Shown here one piece after another: positions 48,931 to 59,205 of a DNA stretch of 64,000 nucleotides. Source of the DNA: Oxyruncus cristatus (Eukaryota; Chordata; Aves; Passeriformes; Cotingidae). The translations under genes and the position numbers were made by a program. The stretch covers positions 455,893 through 519,892 of the forward strand of contig VXAY01002121.1 of the NCBI GenBank assembly GCA_013399855.1. The letters are read 5' to 3'. The notes beneath the pieces were generated by a model, which had not been told where the DNA came from, made no database searches, and saw nothing but the letters and a program-made list of their open reading frames with translations. The first letter of the stretch is position 1. Every line of letters begins with the position of its first letter.

Positions 48931-50127
48931 AGATGTGGGAGACTCGTTTGTGGTTGCAACCTGTCCAGTGTTCTATTTGGGACTGAAAAAAAAAAAAAAT
49001 CTTGTAACCAATACACAGCCAGTAAAAAAGAATCCTGTTTCTGCAGGCTTGTGAAAAACAAGGAATCATTCATGCCCAACTCAGTGACTTTGAAGCAAAT
49101 AAACAAACAAATGAAATGAATGCATTTCTGGTTTGTTGTTGGGGGGAAAAGTTCATTACTGGGATCACACCGGGGGAAAAAATACAACTTGCCTGTGAGA
49201 ATGATGAATTAAAGCCTGGGGCAAATGCATGACAATTCTTCATTTACCTGAGAAAGAGAAATAGATCTGAGAGATACTGCAACCAAGGAAAATCCCAGTT
49301 CCTATGTATTTCCATAACTTCTTTACCATAAAACAAATATATTTTAATTAAAATATTGGACAGAACCTGACTGTTTTTATAGGCAGCCTCCTGTCACTGA
49401 TCAAAACCACTTTCTCCTCTTTGAATGTTTTGTCTTATAAAAAATTAACCAGTGCAGGTTTTTCCCCTCTGTTTTGCCTGAAGCACAACAGTAAGTTTAC
49501 CTGCCAAAGGCAACCATTTTTGAATGTGTTTTCTCACAAAAAGGAGCCACTAGTGTTCAAAGCAACCAACATGAGCCCTTTTTCCCTTGAAATGTTTTTC
49601 CAAGCAGACAAACCCACTTGACATCTGGAAAACTCCACCTGTTCCGTTCACTAGCTGATCCCGAGGAGATGTATTGCAAATTAAAAAAAAGAAGATTGAA
49701 GTAAAGATGTGAATGTGCATGTGGTTGCATGCGTGAGCAAAAGAGAATTGAGGGAAAACACAGTAAATAACAAGGGCTAAAACCTTATCAACCCATTAGA
49801 ATACTCAGTTTTTTATAGCATTTGTCAGCAAAACAAACACTTGTGAGTGGGAATGCCAAAAATCTTCCTATCTGTGTATTTGTTGAGTAAGTCCTTTGAT
49901 TTATAAGTTGAGGCACAAGTTAGGAGAGATCATGAAGTAAATGTAAATATCTGGAAAACATCATAGAGCATTAAAATCAAGTGTTATTTTGATTTTCTTT
50001 CTTGATTTTAGTGATTGCATGGCTAAATTCACCTTACAATATGCACCAAGGCAGTTGAAAGTACTTCATCCATAGCTTCGGGTAGGACAATTCACTTCAG
50101 GTCCCCTACAACATCCTTCTTTTTAGA

Positions 50128-51170
50128 GTGGAGAGAGATGGATTTGATGAGTGTACTAAAGTGGTTGGGTGGTCACATACAGAGGGAGTCAATGTCTCAG
50201 AGTCTTGATGGACACCAGTGACAAGTGGTGCTCCTTAGGGGTCACTATCGGGGCCAGGGTTATTTAATATCTTCATTAATGACCCAGACAAAGGGATCGA
50301 GTGCACCCTCAGCTCAGAAAAGCTGCAGATGACACCAAGCTGACACCAAGCTGAATGGTGCCGTTGACACACCTGAAGGACAGGATGCCATCCAGAGGGT
50401 CCTGGACAAGCTCAAGAAGTCATTCCGTGGGAATCTCATGCAGTTTAACAAGACCAAGTGCACGGTGCTGCACCTGGACTGGGGCAACCCCTGGTATCAA
50501 CCCCAGGACGTGGGGGAGCTGGTGGATGAGAGGCTGGACATGAGATGACCAGGTGCACTGTCAGCCCAGAAAGCCAGTTGTGTCCTGAGCTGCATCAAAA
50601 GTGCCCAGGATGCTGAAAGTGATGATTCTGGCCCTCTACTCTGCTCTAATGAAACTCACCTCCAGTGCTGTGTCCAGCTCTGGGATCCCAGCACAGGAAA
50701 CACAATGACCTCTTGGATCAAGTCCAGAGGAGGTCACTAAGATGATTAGAAGGATAAAGCAACTTTCCTACACAGAAAAAAACCTGAAAGAATTGGGATT
50801 GTTCAGCTTGGAAAACAGAAGACTTTGGGGTGCCCTAATTGCAGCCTTCCAGTACCCGAAGGGAGGCCACAAGAAAGATGGAGAGAGACTATATTCAAGA
50901 ACATGTGGTAACAGGACAAAGGGGAATGGCTTCAAAGTGAAAGAGAGTAGGTTTAGATTAGATATTAGGAAGAAATTCTTTACTGCGACGGTGGTGAGGC
51001 CCCGGAACAGTTTGTCCAGAGAAGCTTTGGCTGCCCCATCCCTGGAAGTGTTTAAGGCCAGCTGGATAGGGCTTGGAGCAACCTGGTTTAGTGGAAGGTG
51101 TCCCTGCCCGTGGCAGGGATGATCTTTAAGGTCCCTTCCAACCCAAATCATTCTATGATTCTATGATTCA
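50128..51170 (+). mobile_element. CR1, longest copy (about 1.04 kb), 3' part of ORF2 plus 3' UTR
   Basis: The 5' part encodes the decayed end of the CR1 reverse transcriptase. 'GPGLFNIFIND' reads from 50251, and the catalytic-site motif ADDTKL reads from 50325 but in a different frame, so a frameshift lies between them. An 11-bp tandem duplication (50331-50352) adds a further break. The 3' UTR is well preserved ('gtttagattagatattagga', 'gtggaaggtgtccctgccc') and ends in ATTCTATG ATTCTATG ATTCA. The copy cannot make active enzyme. 5' truncation is typical of incomplete target-primed reverse transcription. Confidence 0.96.
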
Positions 51171-52857
51171 TATTAAAGAATTTAAGCTGTGCTGAACAGT
51201 CAAACACACTGTGGTGCTCGCAGGAACACAGGGACCAGATGTTTTTTTTTTCCTGGCTTTTAGTAAATGGTATAGTAGATCAGTTCTGAACAATGAAATG
51301 GTCTTTTGGGTTTTTCTTCTGGTCCCGCTGAACAACTAGGTTCTCTGCAATGAGATCTACTAACGCGCCTAATACCTTTGGGGAAAATAAAAGCGCCTGG
51401 ATCTAATAAACTGCTCAGAATTAAATCTTGACAGAGTTAAAAGTAGCAGAGTAATTTATCTAATCAACAGGTATAGCTGCAGCAAAATACCTTTTTAGGA
51501 TTGACAGCATACCAGGATCAGAGCAAATGTAGGAAATAAGTACCATAAGAAATCTGGGAAGCAAACAGTCAGCATAGACTTTCTGATTAACTCACAACAC
51601 AGTGGTGATTTGAGCTGACAAAATGTTATTGGAGGGATCACTCACTTCAACACTGTTTGCTTTGGAAAGTCAGGGAGAGATTTATTATGGCTGAAAGCCT
51701 TTACAGCTGTCAGATATAAGTGCTAGTTAAAAGGAGAGAATATAGTAGCTTGAATTAACAATGGGAGCTTGGGTCTGCATGCAAGTGAGAGCATAAGGTT
51801 TTATCTGAGTGAGGGTATCATCAAAATCTTGCTTGGAAATGCATTAGTTTTAGATCACCTTACACACTGGCAAGGTGTGTTTAGTTTCCATGTATTGTGC
51901 CTTTATTGGAATGCATATTAGTGATAAAGAAGTAATGTTACCATCAGACTAAAAGCTCCTAGTGAGATCCCCAAGCTCTGCCTTTCTTACAGCAGAGCTG
52001 TTACACGTGGGCTTCCTCACCACTGACTTTAATAAGACTGAAGGATATGGATAAACACACACCACTAAAACACTGCTCATGAATGTTACCTGAAAGATCA
52101 TTAAAATGTAACTACTTCTGTTGAACACTGATGATGAATTTTTTGGGCCAGGCCAGAGGAGCAAGTATTTTTGGGTAAACGTAGCATATTCAAAAGCTCA
52201 GAGCTTGCCTTTGTATATACTCAGCAGCAAAATGCAAAGGTATTTTTTGCTTTGGGAAAAGAATAAATCCACATGTAAGCAAACACTGAAACTTAAAGCT
52301 GTATTTTAAAGAAAGGGAAGTGGATGGAGGAAAGGGCTGACTCTCGGTTTATATTTTAATGGTCCCTGGTCTCTAAATATATCTGAAGGCCTGGTCATCA
52401 GGAATATGATCTCTTTCTTTACTCATTCTCCCTTATTCAGATGAGTTACTCCAGACTACCTGAATGTAATGACCAGTTCTCTCTTCACGAAAATAAATTT
52501 CATAATAATGAGGAGAAGGACTCCAGAGGAAGACCCAGAGAATCTAACTTAGGGATAAAGTTTTAATTTTAGCATAATGTAATTATTTAGGATGAAAAGG
52601 GCTGCTGGAGGTTTGGACAAATCCCCCTTTCAAAGAATGGTCAAAGCAGATGTCATTTGTCCCAAACTAACCACAATATTGCATCTAGGTTATATAAATC
52701 TTGGAGAAGGGTTTATTTTTACTTTTTAAAATAACTTGTAATTATCCACTGTCTCCATTTTTTTTTGCTACAACTTAAATAAGTGAGTATTTGGCCATTG
52801 GCTTGACTTGTTTCAGCTTTTGTGTGCTGTGGAACCAAATGAGAACTGTCCTTCCTC
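51171..52857. other. Unique stretch, no gene seen
   Basis: No mobile element is recognised. ORFs at 51949-52164 (-) and 52121-52309 (+) have no motif. Confidence 0.5.
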
Positions 52858-52995
52858 TCACAGAAACTTAGATTGGCTAAAGCTGGCATGGGCCTCTGGA
52901 GATCATCTTGTCCAACCCTCCTGTTCAAGCAGGGCCACCCAGAACAGGCTTCCCAGGACCATGTCCAGATGGCTTTTTAATATCTCCACTGCTGA
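52858..52995 (-). mobile_element. CR1 3' fragment (about 140 bp), older subfamily
   Basis: 'ctcacagaaacttagattgg', 'gggcctctggagatcatctt', 'gtccaaccctcctgttcaag', 'cagggccacccagaacagg' and 'aggaccatgtccagatgg' match the reverse complement of the CR1 type whose tail carries 'gctcaagcaggg'. The terminal octamers are decayed. Confidence 0.9.
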
Positions 52996-53696
52996 AGATT
53001 AAGCAAATCAGCCAGATAATTAAATAAATCAGTCAGAAAACAGAAAGAGAGAAGAAGAGCAAAAAAAGTGATTAGCCCTATAGTCACCAAACAGTTCAAA
53101 TGTGATTCGAAAGCAGTCCAAAGTCTAACCAAAAATCAAGGTATTTCTAGGCAATCTGCATTACCATCCTCTTTTTTTAAAAAGAAATCAACCTTCATCA
53201 TGCCAGATTATCCAGCATTAGAAGTTCCCTTTTATAAAGCCTATTTTTTTTTTCCATCATACTTATTAACACTTCCAAGAAATATGAGGGCCCTGAAGTC
53301 TGCAGCAAAGCGATGCTTTAGAGCCCATGAAACGTCTGTACGTTCTTTATTATTAGAAGTGACACCATTGTGCCTTCCAAATGGAGGACTGCCAGGACAT
53401 GGTGCCAGTCACATTCAGAGCAGCATTGAAAACTCGAGCAAAATGCTCTCCTCTCGCAAGTGCTCTCCCAGTTCAGCTCACAAAAATAATTTAGCGAGAA
53501 CAAGGGTTGTCTGAATTCTCAGTGAGCTGTTGAGCAGAAAAAGATAGCTTAGAGTTGCAGCTGGCATCGCAAGCTTTCGAGGTCGTGTGGCAAGCTGCAC
53601 TCCTCACACAGGCTTGCCTAATGTGCTGGGTTTGTTTTATGGCAAAAGTCCATTTTTAATAATATAGACATTATTGCAGATTTTATATGAGAGAAG

Positions 53697-53826
53697 GTGT
53701 GTGGTCTAATGAGTTGAAAGCTTTGGCACGGATTTCCTGTGTGACCAGGCAATGTGTCTGTGCCCAAAGATTGCCAGCTCTTGGGCGGGGAGGGAATAGC
53801 ATCTCATTTTGCATTTATATAGTGCT
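53697..53826. mobile_element. Possible old SINE relic
   Basis: 'ggatttcctgtgtgacc' and 'aatgtgtctgtgcccaaag' recall the MIR core, while 'tgcatttatatagtgctt' (53810-53826) recalls the reverse complement of a MIR 3' end. The two halves point in opposite directions, so this may be two scraps or a coincidence. Confidence 0.3.
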
Positions 53827-54390
53827 TACCACAATGGGAGCTCTATCTCCTGACAGCTTCTAATAAAAATCCCAGCCTGCTTCTCACTCTGGGAGTCTAA
53901 TCAAAGGAGGTGCCAGCCAGTCATGTATTTGTTTTCTGTTAACATGTGATGTGTATGATTACCATATTTGCTTGCATAATGCCAGCTTGTGTTTCCCCAG
54001 ATTCCTCCCTTAAAAAACCAATAGTGTGGCCATTATTTAAAGCGTTGCTCATGGCCAGTCAAAAGGTGTGGTTACACAGCAAGACCATTGCATGTGTAAG
54101 GCTGTTACGCAAGCCAGTAATGTGTTATTTTAGCTTGCTGTTTGGCTCGAAACATTTTGGCTAGAATTAATTTGAGCTGTGGTAGATGCCAGTAGATTCA
54201 GCCTAGCTGGTGGCCTGTAGTTGCAAAAGTACTAGAAACAATAACAAAGCCAGGCTGTGAAGCGTTGGGTGCTTTTCCCGCCCACTGAGGACTAAGAGGT
54301 TAATAGTGAAAAGTCTTGGTGTATTTTATTATTTCTGATTTTAGTGGAGAGGAGGCTGGGAAATCCAGTGAAGAATCAGAGCCCCAGGGG

Positions 54391-54425
54391 GTTTATGGTG
54401 TCCCCAGACAGAGGACACCATAAAC
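54391..54425. other. Perfect 13-bp hairpin with 9-nt loop
   Basis: Arms gtttatggtgtcc (54391-54403) and ggacaccataaac (54413-54425) are exact reverse complements around 'ccagacaga'. It lies in a locally GC-rich block containing 'aataaa' at about 54546. It may be a structural element of an unrecognised repeat or transcript. There is no U-tract to suggest a terminator. Confidence 0.7.
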
Positions 54426-56208
54426 AAATGAGAAGAGACAGTCCCCATGTTGGCAGGGTTACCATCTGTATGCCAGACAGGATGCAACGATGGATATTAA
54501 ATGGACAAGTGGGGGCTGGCCTCGGAGTGCGGGGAATGAGGCAACAATAAACCCAATTTAATTTAGTGGGATAGAAGAGGTCTGGACTTGCTGCTTGTCT
54601 CACCTGAGTACTCCTCATGTGCCTGGGAACAGCTCGTGAGGTCTGTCGCAGAGTCAGAATTTACAGGCTCGGGGTGGGTAGAGCTACAGGTTCTCCAGTC
54701 CAGGGCACAGAGACAGGCAGAGATGTTCCATGCAAGATTCAGAGGACACAGAGTAAAGCATTTTTCTAAAGTATCTGCTGTCCAAAGGTGTCGGGCAACG
54801 GTCTCAAATAACCCTAAGGCATGACTAGTTTAAAGCTGGGCGTGACCCAATTTACATTATTTTAGCCCTAGATTTAACCAAGGAGGGAAGCTCATTCTCT
54901 TACCTTAAATGGGTATTTAAGTTGTTCAGTACTTAAGACTTTACAGTAGCGGTAAAAATATTGGTACTCTGGAGGCAGGTAGCTGCATTTGTATGTTAAA
55001 TTTGTTCCGCTTTATTATATATGTAAATATTTGGTATTTGTGTCCAGTGCACAGTCACAATATCATTTTGAAAAAGATGTATTTAAACTCAGGAAAGCAA
55101 ATAGCTCCTTTGATTTGATAAGATGCTTGACAGGGTAAAGACTGGGACAATTTTGGCCTTATATGTGAGTAAAGGTGGGAAACAGCAGAATGAAGAGTTT
55201 GACAGCAGTGTACCCCAGGCCAGGAGTGTTTGGCACTAACATCTAGTTTGCTGTGGTGACAAGAGCTGCTGGTTTTTATCTCAACCAAAACTTGGGGCAA
55301 TGTTTTGGGTGTTGTGGTATAACTCAGTCACAAGCAACTCCTAGGAGGTTTCAGTCCAAATTACCTGGTTTTCTTCAGAAGGGACTTTTCTCCTTTACTT
55401 TCTTGTCCCTAGAGGGGTAGACACTGGTGACTTTTTAATCTTCTGTCCCACTGAAGAAAAACAAGGACTGAGCCTAAATGTATCCCAAAAACAAGTGCTT
55501 TTGAGACACATCCCAGTTGGAGTTCATCTTGCCTTTAGTAGCAATCCTGGTGTTGCGCAATCCTCCTTCAATTTGTTATTAATTCAGTTCATTTTCATTC
55601 AGTTCTTTCTGCAATTTCTGATAAGATGGCAAGAGAACTATTTTGTTTAATGAAAATAATCACATACATGCCCACACACACACGTACAATCAATCACATT
55701 TTAAGTATATTAAATAGTGGTGCCGTAAATACTGTGGGAAGTAAGTGGGTTTAGGAAGCATGACCTTAGAACAACTGTGAAACAATTTGCTGCTGACAAC
55801 ATTTCTTTAAAAGGAACAAGTCTGGATTTATTGTAGTTAAATGGTCCATTGGGAAACATTCACTATTTTCAATGTCACATACAGGAAACCCACCACATAT
55901 CTTATTAAGACAAAATGTGTCCTTTCAGATTGTAGATTTGGAGTGAAACATTGCTCACGTGTCTTGTGAAAATAACTCTTTATTTATAGCAGTGCAGATT
56001 TATTTTAGCATTTATATATTAATAGACGTACACGGGAATTAGGTGGTTGAGTATCAAAATTGTTGAAACTCGGTTTTCTACCATAAGTCCAAAGGAAGGA
56101 ACAACAGAAAGCTGAGCTATGCTAGGAACAGACCTAAAATTGGAATATGGACAGAGGGGATCTTTTCTCCTTCTGCTGAGAGCTGGCCAGGTGGAAGGCA
56201 GCTGTGGT

Positions 56209-56260
56209 CTGGAAAAGCTATACAGCTGTATGAGCTGGAAAGACTACACAGCTGTATGAG
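56209..56260. repeat. 26-bp tandem duplication
   Basis: Units 56209-56234 and 56235-56260 share 'ctggaaa' and 'acagctgtatgag' and differ at about three positions. CAGCTG (an E-box) is present in both copies. Confidence 0.88.
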
Positions 56261-56375
56261 CCCACTCACTCCTGAATTAAAATGGGCTCACGTGCAGCCA
56301 GACGGGGCTTTGCCTTTACAAACACTTGGCACAGGAGTGAAGTGGCTCTGATTCCTGTTTGCATGAAAATTGGAA

Positions 56376-56757
56376 TTATAGAATCATAGAATGATTAAGG
56401 TTGGAAAAGACCTCCAAGATCATCAAGTCCAACCTTTGAATGGAACACCACTGTATCGACTAAACCATACACCAGGTGACATGTCCAGTCGTTTCTTGAA
56501 CACTTCCAGGGATGGTGACTCCACCACTTCCCTGGGCAGCTGGTTCCAATGCTTAACCACCCTTTCAGTGAAGAAAGGGTGACAATTTGTTTCCTAATAT
56601 CCAACCCAAACGTCCCCTGGCACAATTTGAGGCCATTTCCCCTTGTCCTATCACTAGTTGTCTGAGAAAAGAGACCAACCCCCACCTGGCTACAGCCTCC
56701 TTTCAGGGAGTTGAAAGCAATAAGGTGAACCTGAGCCTCCTTTTCTCCAGGCAAAAC
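56376..56757 (-). mobile_element. CR1 3' fragment (about 380 bp), well preserved
   Basis: The plus strand starts 'attatagaatcatagaatga', 'ttaaggttggaaaagacctc' and 'caagatcatcaagtccaacc', then 'gtgactccaccacttccctg', 'cctggcacaatttgaggcca' and 'tttccccttgtcctatcac', ending at 'ccttttctccaggc'. Same CR1 type as the 8352-8500 fragment, but longer and less decayed. Confidence 0.96.
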
Positions 56758-57723
56758 AAATACGTAGGAAAAGGGGCTAAAGGATTCAGAGTTCAGAATA
56801 ACAGTTTGGGTGTTGAAACCCCAAATCCTGCTCTCTCTAGGAGTCCCTGTGCCTGTGGCTGTGCCATGGAACCACTTCCCAGGATGGGGTGGAGACAGCT
56901 GCCTGTGGCCTGGTTGATCCAGCCATCACAGTGCTCCGTGGCAGAGATCTGGGCTGGGACTGCTAAAGCTCTCCCAGATAATGTTCAGACACAGTCTGGG
57001 AGATAGCACAAGCCAAACATTGTTCTCAAAAGGCTGTTTGGATGCAGCCACCCTGTATTTTTTTTCTGGGAAGGAGAGTTGGGCATGTGGACATGAGTCA
57101 GGCTGCAGCACTTGGCCTGAGGGCTGAAGCACAGGGCTCATCTGTGTGGTTCTGTGCTAGTGAGGTGATGGATGAGCATTTCTCTGTCTCGGGTCTCCAG
57201 ATGCCAAATGGTGACCATAGCAACTCCTTGCTAAGAATGAGAGTTCTAAAGTTAAGTGTGTTAAAAAAATAAAAGACATAATCTTCATGGGAAAAGTGTA
57301 CTTTTACTTGTGACGTAAGAGCATAAGCTACTGCATTTCCGAAACAAGCAGAAAAACCTTTTTATTTTCTTTACCTTATAGTGCCTTGCAAAAATGCTCA
57401 TCTTAAACCAAAAATTAAAACCAAAAGAATTTTCATATTTTGGGTTTAGTGCCCTTCTATTCATTAATTATATTGTTATAACTGCAAACTCATGAAACTG
57501 ATGTGGAAATTCCTTCTTTCTAATCCCCTGACATACACAAGAAACCTAATTGTTTCTGAAACTATTCTGTATTCAAGGCAACTGACCTGCTCCTTTACAG
57601 TAAAAAATTATTTTACAGTAAGTTTTGAAGTCAAAGTTTTATACATTTTCAAATTGAAGACAAATTGCTGATAAATACATGAGAATTATTTTAATCTCTT
57701 TTTCATTCTTATTTCTGAAGTTC

Positions 57724-57832
57724 ACACAAAAAAAAAAAGAGGAAGCAAGAGAGGGGGCAAGAAAGAAAGGGAAAAATAATACAAAGAAGGAAAAGAGAAG
57801 GAAGGAGAAATGTAAAGAAAAAGAAAGACATG
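57724..57832. repeat. Purine-rich low-complexity tract
   Basis: About 110 bp almost free of pyrimidines on the plus strand (A12, then GGAAGCAAGAGAGGGGG and GAAAG-type units). Confidence 0.88.
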
Positions 57833-58386
57833 TATATGTCACACAAATAGGGACAGAAACTAAATCTTTAATGAGACGTTCTTGGAGTATCTTATGTCGA
57901 GGCTCCGAACATTGGAGAACAGTATGTCTCCCAGCCTTGAGAAGGATACTTGGGTATTTGATTGTATGTGAAAAATGGGGGGAATTAGTAACTTTGTTTA
58001 TGTGTTTTTGCTCCATGTTACAAAACAAACCTCTTTATTGGGTATAAAAGGTGGAAAAGGAGAGAAGGAGAACAGAAAGCCAAACCCGCATGGCAATGAG
58101 CAGTGGAACTGGCAGGAGCGATTACTTTACATTCTCCCTGCCTGAAATTATCTATTTCCATTCTATAGCATCTTTGTTTGTCATTGCCCTGCCTATGTGG
58201 TTGCACATAGACTTTCTTTGTCTCTAAATCCAAAACCATTATCGTGTTACCTTTAAAGTTTGGCATCCAGCGACACAGGGGTCACCAGTGCCACTTTGTG
58301 CAGGGCTTGTATGACTTCATTAGCTAAATAGAACTGTGGGAACAGATTCTGGGTGACCCTCAAGCCACAGAGAACTGTGGTTTGCT

Positions 58387-58389
<3 letters not shown>

Positions 58390-58427
<38 letters not shown>
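58390..58427. repeat. T38 homopolymer (A38 on the minus strand)
   Basis: The longest homopolymer in the window. On the minus strand it follows 'ccaaagacacccaaaatt' in reverse complement and could be the poly(A) tail of a retrocopy, but no parent gene was recognised and no target-site duplication was seen. Its length is likely imprecise. Confidence 0.9.
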
Positions 58428-58430
<3 letters not shown>

Positions 58431-59108
58431 GTGTTGTTCCAAAGACACCCAAAATTAGTTCTTTCAATGGTGTTTTCAGTGACAGTCTTATAGCGGCACA
58501 GATTTGCTGGGAATATAGCATACATCTGCTTTGTACACAAGGCCAAATTCTGTCCCACTGTGGGTGTCTCTGAGGGAGTTTTCACAGTGACAAGTTCCCT
58601 CAAATGCACAAATTTCATTTTGTCTTGATTACTGTAAGCAGAAATCCTGATTTTTATTCACACGTTTAACCTAAGGAACCAAACCACTTTTTCTCAAGCA
58701 TCTTGGAAAGAGATTTTGTATCTGGTACCTCCTTGGAGCTCTGCATGAGTCTTCTATATGGCTGCATGTTTTTGAAATCAAATCTCCTTTACTGAAAGGA
58801 GTCTTGGAAGCAGGAGGTAGAGATGTGATGGCCTGATATTTTTTCTAACCATGGGGGCTCAGGAAATTTTTCCTGATATAACTGGATCTCTTGTTCTGAG
58901 ACAGAGGGTGGCCAGACTGCACCATCACTAGGATGTCCAGGACTTTCACTAGGACATGGTTTCTCAGATGTGTTGCTGTTTTGGTGACAGATCATTCTCC
59001 TGTTACAGTTCAGTTTTTACTGCATAGAAGAGAAGAAATTGCACTTTTTCACTACTGACATGCTGAACTGTCAAAATAAATTTCATGGGTGCCTCTATTT
59101 AGTGAATC

Positions 59109-59205
59109 TCATAGAATGGTTTGAAACGGAAGGGATAATAGGTTATCTAGTTCCCAGTCCAGTTTCTCAGTTCCACAGGCAGGGACACGTTCCACAAGAA
59201 CAGAG
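59109..59205 (-). mobile_element. CR1 3' fragment (about 100 bp), diverged
   Basis: 'tcatagaatggtttgaaacg', 'gaagggataataggttatct' and 'caggcagggacacgttccac' match the reverse complement of the CR1 tail with insertions. The flank is unique. Confidence 0.88.

Larger units (their letters stand above)
46840..50127. other. Unique stretch, no gene seen
   Basis: Contains G11 at 47552-47562, the CCTT-rich gap region at 48767-48930 and an A13-14 run near 48986. ORFs 48219-48473 (+) and 48266-48487 (-) overlap without motifs. Confidence 0.45.
52996..56375. other. Unique, partly CNE-like stretch, no gene identified
   Basis: The open frame 53068-53514 (+, 148 codons) has no domain and is probably chance, although the second half (53280-53510) is less biased than most. 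From about 53530 to 54310 the sequence is complex, repeat-poor and rich in potential factor sites. A hairpin lies at 54391-54425, within a GC-richer block from 54340 to 54740, and a 26-bp tandem duplication at 56209-56260. Confidence 0.4.
56758..59108. other. Unique stretch, no gene seen
   Basis: Contains the purine tract at 57724-57832 and a T38 run. The two opposite ORFs at 57639-58047 read through the purine tract and are Lys/Glu-rich or Phe/Ser-rich artefacts. Confidence 0.5.

Noticed and set aside
48615..49187. ORFs of 78-190 codons across the second gap
   Set aside because: Same artefact: Ns plus a C/T-rich microsatellite.
50355..51151. ORFs of 60-127 codons near 50.4-51.1 kb
   Set aside because: They lie inside the CR1 copy and are remnants or antisense shadows of its decayed sequence.
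57639..58047. Opposite-strand ORFs of 122-129 codons
   Set aside because: Explained by the purine-rich tract at 57724-57832, which lacks stop codons in several frames.
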